From contig JAIIAN010000195.1 in NCBI GenBank assembly GCA_022717655.1, forward strand, positions 1 to 5,460: DNA of 5,460 nt, given 5' to 3'. This DNA comes from Bacillota bacterium. Its GTDB lineage: Bacteria; Bacillota; Clostridia; Lachnospirales; Lachnospiraceae. Below are positions 1 through 5,460 of the stretch, piece by piece. The position numbers were made by a program, and so were the translations under genes. The number at the start of each line of letters is the position of its first letter. Position 1 is the first letter of the stretch. The notes beneath the pieces were generated by a model, which did not search any database, was not told where the DNA came from, and saw only the letters and a list, made by a program, of their open reading frames with translations.

Positions 1-218
1 GGTTTAACGACATCAGAATTTACGGATGTAAGAGTAAAGTGAAACTTTATTTAAATATAGAATCAGAAAACAAGATTTTATTGACTGTTTTAAAGGGTGA
101 AGTCGAGATGGAAGGGACTGTTTTAAAAGAGGATGCTTCCATACAAAAACATATCACACGAAACACAACACTTTTTATGGATGGAATTAAAATCGATTTG
201 AGAAGGGAGGAAAAATAA
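1..218 (+). CDS. C-terminal fragment of an unidentified protein, possibly a degenerate FHA-like beta-sandwich
   Basis: An open frame (codons from base 3) runs in from the left edge and ends at TAA 216-218, leaving 71 residues. The visible part has no hydrophobic segment. It alternates short hydrophobic stretches (KVKLYLNI, KILLTVLKGEVEM, TTLFMDGIKIDL) with polar turns, which suggests beta-strands, and ends in a charged tail (LRREEK). The last strands, with small turns such as GEVEMEG and FMDGIKI, vaguely recall the end of an FHA (phosphothreonine-binding) domain. FHA genes do sit beside rodA-pbpA pairs in Actinobacteria. No diagnostic FHA residue lies in the fragment, so this is only a guess. 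The stop overlaps the start of the SEDS gene (TAATG), so the two are almost certainly co-transcribed and translationally coupled. That it is coding is well supported; its function is unknown. Confidence 0.75.
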   Translation, partial: FNDIRIYGCKSKVKLYLNIESENKILLTVLKGEVEMEGTVLKEDASIQKHITRNTTLFMDGIKIDLRREEK

Positions 219-220
219 TG
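205..220 (+). promoter_or_regulatory. Ribosome binding site and TAATG stop/start overlap for the SEDS gene
   Basis: GGGAGG at 205-210 lies 7 bases before the ATG at 218 and sits inside the last codons of the upstream gene. The upstream TAA (216-218) shares its final A with the ATG (218-220). This arrangement is typical of translational coupling and fixes the start of the SEDS gene. Confidence 0.8.
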
Positions 221-1474
221 CTTGAAAAATTAGTTTATTTTATCAGTTCTTTTTCATTACTTTTCTGGACTGTATTCAGCAATAAAAAATCATTAGATGA
301 AATCTTAGCTTATGTAGGTGTAGTTACAATGCTGTTAGCAGTAGAACTTGTAATCAGTATTATCTGGGAAAAGAAAAAGAATCGAAAGAAACGACAGGGA
401 ATTTACATTATGTTGTTTTTACTAAATGTCGGAGCAGCCGTTTCCTATTGTGCATCAAACTGCAGAGCTTTTGCAAATGATTTAATGTATTTGATTTTGA
501 TTTTTATAGTTGTTTATTTCCTGACTTGTTACACTGACTGGTATCAGTCAAAAAATCTGGGGTTTATTGCGATGGTTTCTGCACCCTTGGCATTAATCGG
601 AGCATTGCTTTGTAAACCGGTAAATGGAGCACACATTAAGGTTTTTGGAATCTTGATTTTACCGCTGGTTATTCTGCTTTATCAAACTGCTATCTGCTGG
701 TTTTTGAAAGGGCACAGCAGAGGATATCTTGGAGGAAAAGTCGGAAGTCTTTCTTCAAAAAATGTCGGTTTCTTATGTTATACCGTATTTCTTTTCCCTC
801 TCATAGCAATGTGCAATGAATTTAATTTATTAATTTTAATTGCCCTGCTTGGAACAGCATTTTTCTGGTATTCGATTCCGGATTTAAAAATCCGAATGGC
901 TTATATTGGGCTCTGCCTTGGAACAGCATTTTTGGCATGTAAGTTTGTTTCTCATATTAGAGTGAGACTGGAAGTATGGCTTAATTTGCCAAAAGCAGTA
1001 ACAGACGAAGCACTGATTGGAAAAACCGAAAGTATTGTTTATTTTCTAAAAAATATTCAGCGTAGCGGTTGGTGGGGACTTGGACCTGGAAACTTATCAA
1101 TTATTTTTAAAACGACTTGTGATACGGACCATGCATTGACACGAATCTTTTATGATTACGGTATTTTAATGGGAATTCTGGTGATTACCGCAGGAGTTTT
1201 GCTTGTCAGATGGATGACAACCATTCGGACTTTAGATACAATGGAAGAATTTTGGACATTAGGAAGCATTATTGTGACTGGTACAATTCTGTTACTTCAT
1301 ATCGGGTCTAATACAGGTGGATTCATCAGTGCAGGAGTAAGCCTTCCTCTGGCATCAAGAGGGTTATGCTTAAATGCCATGTTTGTAAGTTACATAGCTG
1401 TGGAACTTGGCTTTATGGAAAAAGGAGAAAAAAGAAATGTTCAGAAAAAAAGAAAAACTTCAAAGTTACATTAA
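218..1474 (+). CDS. Divergent SEDS-family (FtsW/RodA/SpoVE-like) membrane protein, predicted peptidoglycan glycosyltransferase
   Basis: This 418-residue protein has roughly ten to twelve hydrophobic segments, from about residues 5-22 to 383-400. SEDS proteins polymerise lipid II into glycan strands at the membrane together with a class B PBP. Three places support the family. NGAHIKVFGI near 136-145 resembles the NGA.RWI.lG loop of FtsW/SpoVE. SGWWGLGPGN at 283-292 is followed by CDTDHAL, aligning D304 with the essential Asp of the HTDFIF motif. GGFISAGVSLPLASRG at 367-382 matches the GxxPxxGxxLPFxSYGG region. Several normally conserved positions differ: the QPSE motif after the NGA loop is not recognisable, HTDF is TDHA, and SYGGSS is SRGLCL. 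Helices at about 205-240 contain a repeated LGTAF motif. It overlaps the PBP gene by 38 bases, so it probably works with that protein. The divergence may mean altered activity. Family call fairly sure; catalytic competence unproven. Confidence 0.82.
   Translation: MLEKLVYFISSFSLLFWTVFSNKKSLDEILAYVGVVTMLLAVELVISIIWEKKKNRKKRQGIYIMLFLLNVGAAVSYCASNCRAFANDLMYLILIFIVVYFLTCYTDWYQSKNLGFIAMVSAPLALIGALLCKPVNGAHIKVFGILILPLVILLYQTAICWFLKGHSRGYLGGKVGSLSSKNVGFLCYTVFLFPLIAMCNEFNLLILIALLGTAFFWYSIPDLKIRMAYIGLCLGTAFLACKFVSHIRVRLEVWLNLPKAVTDEALIGKTESIVYFLKNIQRSGWWGLGPGNLSIIFKTTCDTDHALTRIFYDYGILMGILVITAGVLLVRWMTTIRTLDTMEEFWTLGSIIVTGTILLLHIGSNTGGFISAGVSLPLASRGLCLNAMFVSYIAVELGFMEKGEKRNVQKKRKTSKLH
848..933 (+). repeat. 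17-bp perfect direct repeat, in frame, inside the SEDS gene
   Basis: CTTGGAACAGCATTTTT occurs at 848-864 and again at 917-933, 69 bases (23 codons) apart. Both copies are in frame and encode LGTAF, at residues 211-215 and 234-238, in two successive hydrophobic segments. The 23-residue spacing is about one membrane helix. The repeat could reflect a small internal duplication, helix-packing constraint or chance. The intervening sequence does not look duplicated, so a recent tandem duplication is not clearly supported. Confidence 0.7.
1421..1439 (+). promoter_or_regulatory. Ribosome binding site that sets the PBP start at ATG 1437
   Basis: AAAGGAG at 1421-1427 lies 9 bases before ATG 1437, within the 3' end of the SEDS gene. 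The frame extends upstream to a TTG at 1407, but no good Shine-Dalgarno sequence precedes it. The ATG gives a normal short, basic cytosolic N-terminus (MFRKKEK) before the membrane anchor, so it is preferred. Confidence 0.8.
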
Positions 1475-2864
1475 TCAGGTCTGGCGTCTGTTTAAAGTGG
1501 CACTTGTAATGATGCTTGTTCTGGCACTTGTTTTAGGAAATCGTTATTTGGAAGCAGATGTCAAAACAGCAATGTCAGAACAGGAATTAGACAGTTCTCT
1601 GCTGAGCCTTTCAGAGGTGTATCTGCCAGGTACGATTTATGATAAAAAGGGTAACGTATTGATGTTTGGCAGTGCACCAGGAAAACTTAGCTGGCTGGGT
1701 GATAAAAAGAGTGGTTCTCTGGAGCGTTTAATTGGGGGAACAGAGTATACAAAGGCAGTGGAAACCGGAAATGTCCGCATGACCATTCTTGGCATAGCGC
1801 CGGAACTTTTAGGAGAAGCCGATTCAAGAATGGATGAAAAATCTTTGTTTCATCCAAATCAGAGACGAATTGGTGGAAATGTAAAGCTCACAATTGACGC
1901 AGACTTACAAAATTTTATTGAAAATCTGCTGATTGAAAATGGCTACATGGACAGCTCGGTTATGGTAAGTAATTTTAAAACCGGTGAGGTTGAGGCTGCT
2001 GTATGTCTGGGAGGAGATTCTACAGAAACCGTATTTTCAAGGAAATTTCATCCGGCAAGTACCATGAAACTGGCAATTGCGGCATCGGCATTAGAATACG
2101 ATGCAAATCTTGCAAATTTTAGTTATACCTGCAAAGGTAACAATACCTTTACCTTAGATGCAGAGGGAAAAGAAACCGTTTCTGTTCACTGCTCAAGTGG
2201 AAATGTACATGGAACTTTGACAACAATGCACTCTGCAATGGCACAGAGCTGTAATGGTTATTTTATTGCATTAGCACAGCAAATTCCAGAAGAAATTTTA
2301 AGAGAAAACTTAAAAAAATTTGGATTTGACGATGTGATGCATTTTGACTCATTTAAATTTAACGATAATACCTTTATGGGTGAAAGTGAAAATGCCTATG
2401 ACCTAGTCTATGGATGTATCGGTCAGGGACAGGCATCTGTAACCACGATTGGATTAAACATGGATACAAACGCAATCTTAAATAAAGGTGTCTTGGCAGA
2501 GCCTCATTTTATTTTAGAATCCAATGATAAACGAGGAGAACAGATGAAAGCAAAGACACAGGCAGTTACAAAACAGATGTGTACCGAAGAAGTGGCAGAC
2601 AGCATCAAAAATATGATGTCAGGAGTCATGAAAGAAGGAACGGGACGTAGTTTTGTAATCGATGGAGTTGAGACGGCATTTAAAACTGGTACTGGTGAAG
2701 AAGGCGATGGAAACACACAGACGTTACTGGTAACAGGAGGAATTTTGGATGAAAATAAACCATATTCGATTACGGTATGTTTAAATCATGTTAACGGGGG
2801 AAGCAGTGTCAACGCTGGATTGATTGCAAAAGAAATCGTCAATCGATTAGTTATGGAAGAGTAA
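1437..2864 (+). CDS. Class B penicillin-binding protein (peptidoglycan D,D-transpeptidase)
   Basis: This 475-residue protein would cross-link peptidoglycan outside the membrane, most likely as partner of the SEDS protein encoded just upstream. It has a basic cytosolic start, one membrane anchor at about 18-38, and PGTIYDKKGNVL at about 64-75, the usual opening of class B PBPs. VKLTIDADLQ (about 149-158) and FKTGEVEAAV (about 180-189) lead into the transpeptidase domain. The catalytic motifs are all present: STMK with nucleophile S208 and K211, SCN at 271-273, and KTGTGE starting at K416. Two cysteines (C232, C252) before the HG and SCN motifs recall the paired Cys of some Gram-positive PBPs. 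The section between the anchor and LTID is only about 110 residues, much shorter than the pedestal of FtsI or SpoVD and more like actinobacterial PbpA. No PASTA domains follow. Start chosen at ATG 1437 by its RBS. Family call secure; the specific cellular role is inferred. Confidence 0.93.
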   Translation: MFRKKEKLQSYINQVWRLFKVALVMMLVLALVLGNRYLEADVKTAMSEQELDSSLLSLSEVYLPGTIYDKKGNVLMFGSAPGKLSWLGDKKSGSLERLIGGTEYTKAVETGNVRMTILGIAPELLGEADSRMDEKSLFHPNQRRIGGNVKLTIDADLQNFIENLLIENGYMDSSVMVSNFKTGEVEAAVCLGGDSTETVFSRKFHPASTMKLAIAASALEYDANLANFSYTCKGNNTFTLDAEGKETVSVHCSSGNVHGTLTTMHSAMAQSCNGYFIALAQQIPEEILRENLKKFGFDDVMHFDSFKFNDNTFMGESENAYDLVYGCIGQGQASVTTIGLNMDTNAILNKGVLAEPHFILESNDKRGEQMKAKTQAVTKQMCTEEVADSIKNMMSGVMKEGTGRSFVIDGVETAFKTGTGEEGDGNTQTLLVTGGILDENKPYSITVCLNHVNGGSSVNAGLIAKEIVNRLVMEE

Positions 2865-2888
2865 ATTCCGAGAGTACATAAAAGAAAG

Positions 2889-2904
2889 AGGAGGAACGGT
2901 TATG
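2889..2904 (+). promoter_or_regulatory. Ribosome binding site of the GTPase gene
   Basis: AGGAGG at 2889-2894 is a perfect Shine-Dalgarno core 7 bases before ATG 2902. It lies in the 37-base gap after the PBP stop. The gap contains no inverted repeat with a T-run and no promoter-like pair of boxes, so transcription probably reads through. Confidence 0.8.
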
Positions 2905-4257
2905 TTTGAAAAATTAAAAATTAGTGACGAGGTAGATTATATTCCATTTGAAGTGGATGGTGTGGAGTTAAAGAAAAACGAAATTTTGTTTACCAATGAA
3001 GAATTGAGAAATGGAGTAGAAACACTCTCCGAAGACTGGGAATTAGAGGAAAGTCAGGTAATTGAAAATAAGTATTTAAGTATTGATATGATTGGAAAAA
3101 ACGGAATTGAAGCAGTGTATGAAGATTTGGATGCGGAATTTCCAATTGCATTAAAAAAGAAATTAAGAGATGGCAGACAGAAATTTGCACCGATAAAAGT
3201 AAAAGCTGGTACAGATAAAATTCTTCCGATTCATGCGGGATGTGTGCCGGTGGAACAAGTGGTTGCAGTAGGACGTATGTCTTCTGGAAAGACCTGCCTG
3301 CGTCTTCAGATGACGGACCTGCCGTATTTTGATTTGATTGCATCCGGAACTGATACAGCAATCTATGATGATTTTCCGGCAATTGATTTATTAAAAAGAG
3401 AACAGGATGAAGAACGCAGAGCCTTTATTTATGAGCAGGTACTGCCAGAAGGAACAAAGGTAAACAGTATTTATCCTGCGAATTATTATATGATTTCTGC
3501 TCCAAAACGTAATATTTTATTAAAATACGATGACATCTCTGGAGAAGAATGTATCAATATGGATTGGAATTCTCCAATTTTAGATGCTTCGTATATTATT
3601 TTCATGATAGATGCCGGAGAGTTAATAGGAAAAGAAGTTGCAAAGTATCATGAAATTTTAGACCAGCTTCTGCCAAAAGTGAAAATCAAAAAGGCGGGTC
3701 AGGATTACAAAATTTTTGTTGCAATTACCAGAGCAGATTTACTTTTAGAGCAGAATGAAAAACTGGCAGACATTTGTCAGAGGACACTTTCCTGGGATGG
3801 TAAAAGATACACAAAACTGGTTCACAAAAATGGTTTCAACTTAAAAGAGTTCAATAAAAAACAGGTGGCAATCAAGGAATATTTAAGTCAGGACTGCCCT
3901 GATTTTTATAATACAATTCGCCGTTATATTGGAGAAGATAAGTTGGTTTATGGTTTATTAGCATCCATTGGCAGTGAACCGGTTCGAAGTAGCGAATCAG
4001 AATCAGATGGAATGGAATGGAAATATGAGTATAATCCTCAATTTATCGAAGAACCAATTATGTATTTATTGAATGATTCAGGTCTTTATCCGACAGCAAC
4101 AGAAAAAAAGGAAGAATCTAAAAAAGAAACCAAAAAAGAGACAAAGAGAGATTATGAAGAAAATGAAGAGTCAGATGAAACAGAGGTAGATGGATTATTT
4201 GATTTTGACAGTTTAAAGGAAATCTTAAAAAAGAAGTTTAAGAAAACAGTAGGATAG
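2902..4257 (+). CDS. P-loop GTPase-like protein resembling the double-GTPase (DO-GTPase) families
   Basis: This 451-residue soluble protein has no signal peptide or membrane segment. Residues 1-110 form an acidic N-terminal region I do not recognise. VAVGRMSSGKT ends in a Walker A motif (GRMSSGKT, 124-131). LLKYDDISGEE (206-216) resembles the D-x-x-G-E switch II of TRAFAC GTPases. YIIFMIDAGEL (231-241) is a core strand, followed by IFVAITRADLL (271-281), where TRAD stands in for the usual [NT]KxD guanine-specificity motif. ASIGSEPV (354-361) could be the G5 region. YNPQFIEEPIMYLL (377-390) resembles the family-typical ending P..v.EP..wLL. Residues 400-428 are a Lys/Glu-rich tail, followed by a hydrophobic-basic end (LFDFDSLKEI, then KKKFKK). 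As I remember them, DO-GTPases occur next to GAP1 proteins in predicted conflict systems, and the next gene looks like GAP1. NTPase fold well supported; GTP rather than ATP, and the subfamily, are inferred. Confidence 0.75.
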   Translation: MFEKLKISDEVDYIPFEVDGVELKKNEILFTNEELRNGVETLSEDWELEESQVIENKYLSIDMIGKNGIEAVYEDLDAEFPIALKKKLRDGRQKFAPIKVKAGTDKILPIHAGCVPVEQVVAVGRMSSGKTCLRLQMTDLPYFDLIASGTDTAIYDDFPAIDLLKREQDEERRAFIYEQVLPEGTKVNSIYPANYYMISAPKRNILLKYDDISGEECINMDWNSPILDASYIIFMIDAGELIGKEVAKYHEILDQLLPKVKIKKAGQDYKIFVAITRADLLLEQNEKLADICQRTLSWDGKRYTKLVHKNGFNLKEFNKKQVAIKEYLSQDCPDFYNTIRRYIGEDKLVYGLLASIGSEPVRSSESESDGMEWKYEYNPQFIEEPIMYLLNDSGLYPTATEKKEESKKETKKETKRDYEENEESDETEVDGLFDFDSLKEILKKKFKKTVG

Positions 4258-4262
4258 GAATC

Positions 4263-4278
4263 AGGAGGAAAAGGTATG
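4263..4278 (+). promoter_or_regulatory. Ribosome binding site fixing the start of the GAP1-like gene
   Basis: AGGAGG at 4263-4268 lies 7 bases before ATG 4276, in an 18-base gap after the GTPase stop (TAG 4255-4257). The same core and spacing precede the GTPase gene, consistent with similar translation of the two proteins. Confidence 0.8.
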
Positions 4279-5460
4279 TATTACTTTATCGGAGGCAGAA
4301 ATGCAAAAAGTGGAAAGGGACTTGGTGTTTTACGCTATAGTCCTGGATTTCCAATCGAATATCTGGAAAAAATTGAAAAAGAATGTCTTGAAATTGAGGT
4401 AGACAATCCAGAAAAAGCATTGTTAATCTATCCAATTGGAAATAAAAATATGGTGGTTATGCAGGGGCAAAAAATCAATGGAAATTATTTTGACGGCAGA
4501 CCACATGTGACAATGCACGGATTTTTAATGAATATCGAAGAGTTTAAAAACATAATTTTTCGCCTGCCGGCAGTAAACGAAACGGTCTTTTATGAAAAAG
4601 AATTGAAAGAAAATTTAAAAAGACTTCCAAACGAAAACTTTGAGAGAGATGTAAAATGGTTTGAACAGCGGGAGGAAATAGATTTACTTGAAAAGGTAAA
4701 TACAGAAACTCGTTTCGAACTCTTTAAGATGGCATTTTATCTGGCAAAACATCCGGAAGAATCCTTTTATTTAAAATTTGAAGGAACAGAACAGGCACGA
4801 AGAAAAGCACAGCTTGAATATTATCAGATTCTGCCTTATGAGCTTCAGGAACGTCTTTATACTATCAGTAATGGCACATGCCTTCAGTCGAACGCACAAA
4901 TTTTAATTGGAGGAAAAACGGAGTATAAAAATGGAGAAAAGAAGTGGGAATTTATTACAATTCCAAAATCAGTAAAAAGAGTTCTGGAATTTAACTGGAA
5001 GGAACGAAAAGAAGCGTATCAATTTACGAACATCATTATAAAAGAAGCAGGAATAGATGTGGGCAAGTTAACAGAAAAAAACTTACTTACTTTATATGAA
5101 AATCTGTGGTCAATTTATTTTGAACAGGAAAATATTTGGTCAATCAATATGCTTAAAAAAAGTTTTCCAAGTGTTTACAATGTTTTAGAAAAAAAGAAAA
5201 TCATTGAAACACAGACAAAACCGTTGGTTAAAAAAGCAGAATCTTATGCTTACTCTAAGGTGGATAAGGGTAGAATGGAAACAGAAAACTTAAAACTTAA
5301 GAAAAACGAAAACAGATCAGAAGAATTTGTAGAAAAATGCTGGGAGTATCTTGAAAACGGCACAAATCCAAGTTTTTTATTCTCTAAAATTCGCAATTAT
5401 TATCAGGACAAAGAGGATGAATGGTTTGAGTTTCAGAATGAATTAAGAGAAAGATTATTT
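4276..5460 (+). CDS. GTPase-associated protein 1 (GAP1)-like large protein, 3' end beyond the window
   Basis: An uninterrupted frame of 395 codons runs from ATG 4276 to the right edge with no stop, so the protein is longer. No membrane segment is visible. The first roughly 100 residues look like the N-terminal domain of GAP1: IGGRNAKSGKGLGVL, then RYSPGFP (20-26), DGRP (73-76) and H81 (PHVTMHGFLM), then RLPAV. Known members carry a similar order: YSPGLP-like, D-x-GRPG, a conserved His, then P. A middle region (about 136-200) with FELFKMAFYLAKHP, and LPYELQERLYTIS (186-198), resembles the GAP1 middle domain, where an LP...R..lTF.T pattern is common. Residues 200-395 are highly charged, probably helical, and unrecognised. 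Biochemical function is unknown even for the family, which is predicted from genomic context to act with DO-GTPases. The 18-base gap to the GTPase gene supports a shared role. The family match is by eye only. Confidence 0.7.
   Translation, partial: MYYFIGGRNAKSGKGLGVLRYSPGFPIEYLEKIEKECLEIEVDNPEKALLIYPIGNKNMVVMQGQKINGNYFDGRPHVTMHGFLMNIEEFKNIIFRLPAVNETVFYEKELKENLKRLPNENFERDVKWFEQREEIDLLEKVNTETRFELFKMAFYLAKHPEESFYLKFEGTEQARRKAQLEYYQILPYELQERLYTISNGTCLQSNAQILIGGKTEYKNGEKKWEFITIPKSVKRVLEFNWKERKEAYQFTNIIIKEAGIDVGKLTEKNLLTLYENLWSIYFEQENIWSINMLKKSFPSVYNVLEKKKIIETQTKPLVKKAESYAYSKVDKGRMETENLKLKKNENRSEEFVEKCWEYLENGTNPSFLFSKIRNYYQDKEDEWFEFQNELRERLF

Noticed and set aside
879..894. 7-bp perfect inverted repeat (CGGATTT / AAATCCG) with a 2-base centre
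   Set aside because: It sits in the middle of the SEDS coding region with no T-run after it, and the loop is too small for a stable hairpin without opening pairs. It is most likely chance.
1407..1436. TTG at 1407 as an alternative PBP start, adding ten residues
   Set aside because: There is no good Shine-Dalgarno sequence before it, whereas ATG 1437 has AAAGGAG at a suitable distance.
218..1474. O-antigen ligase or polysaccharide polymerase (Wzy-like) identity for the polytopic protein
   Set aside because: Wzy-like proteins are also hydrophobic and divergent. However, SGWWGLGPGN, the following T-D, and the G...G..LPL.S.G end pattern, together with the adjacent class B PBP gene, fit SEDS better.
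2504..2716. 70-codon open frame on the minus strand within the PBP gene
   Set aside because: It lies opposite the transpeptidase domain that contains the KTG motif, lacks a ribosome binding site, and has no recognisable protein character.
2865..2901. Gap between the PBP and GTPase genes, checked for a terminator or promoter
   Set aside because: There is no stem followed by a T-run and no spaced -35/-10 pair. Only the AGGAGG ribosome binding site is evident.
2990..3382. 130-codon open frame on the minus strand within the GTPase gene
   Set aside because: It is antisense to the N-terminal and P-loop region of a well-supported gene; its composition (His, Leu, Gln, Ser rich) is typical of a reverse-complement shadow.

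Overview
The window reads as a single co-directional, plus-strand gene cluster from a low-GC Bacillota genome. I infer a clostridial host, perhaps of the Lachnospiraceae, from four things: the AT-rich sequence, strong AGGAGG-type ribosome binding sites, tight gene packing and a preference for A/T-ending codons. Nothing in the window fixes the species. I see no RNA gene, insertion sequence, CRISPR array, convincing promoter or terminator. The operon apparently starts upstream of the window and continues beyond it.

Layout: (1) the last 71 codons of an unidentified, probably beta-rich protein (1-218). (2) A divergent SEDS-family (FtsW/RodA/SpoVE) polytopic membrane protein (218-1474), whose start overlaps the previous stop as TAATG. 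(3) A membrane-anchored class B penicillin-binding transpeptidase with intact SxxK, SxN and KTG motifs but a very short N-terminal non-catalytic region (1437-2864), overlapping the SEDS gene by 38 bases. (4) A P-loop GTPase-like protein with a highly charged C-terminal tail (2902-4257), resembling the 'double-GTPase' (DO-GTPase) families. (5) A large protein open to the window edge (4276-5460), resembling GTPase-associated protein 1 (GAP1).

The SEDS and class B PBP pair is the known two-part peptidoglycan polymerase/transpeptidase machine, as in RodA-PBP2, FtsW-PBP3 or SpoVE-SpoVD. The GTPase and GAP1-like pair is the core of a predicted prokaryotic NTP-dependent system, proposed from comparative genomics to act in biological conflict or signalling. 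Joining both modules in one tight operon is the notable thing here. It suggests a dedicated wall-synthesis complex controlled by, or working with, a cytosolic GTPase/effector pair. Family assignments come from reading motifs, not from database searches. The link between the modules is inference from gene order and overlap.
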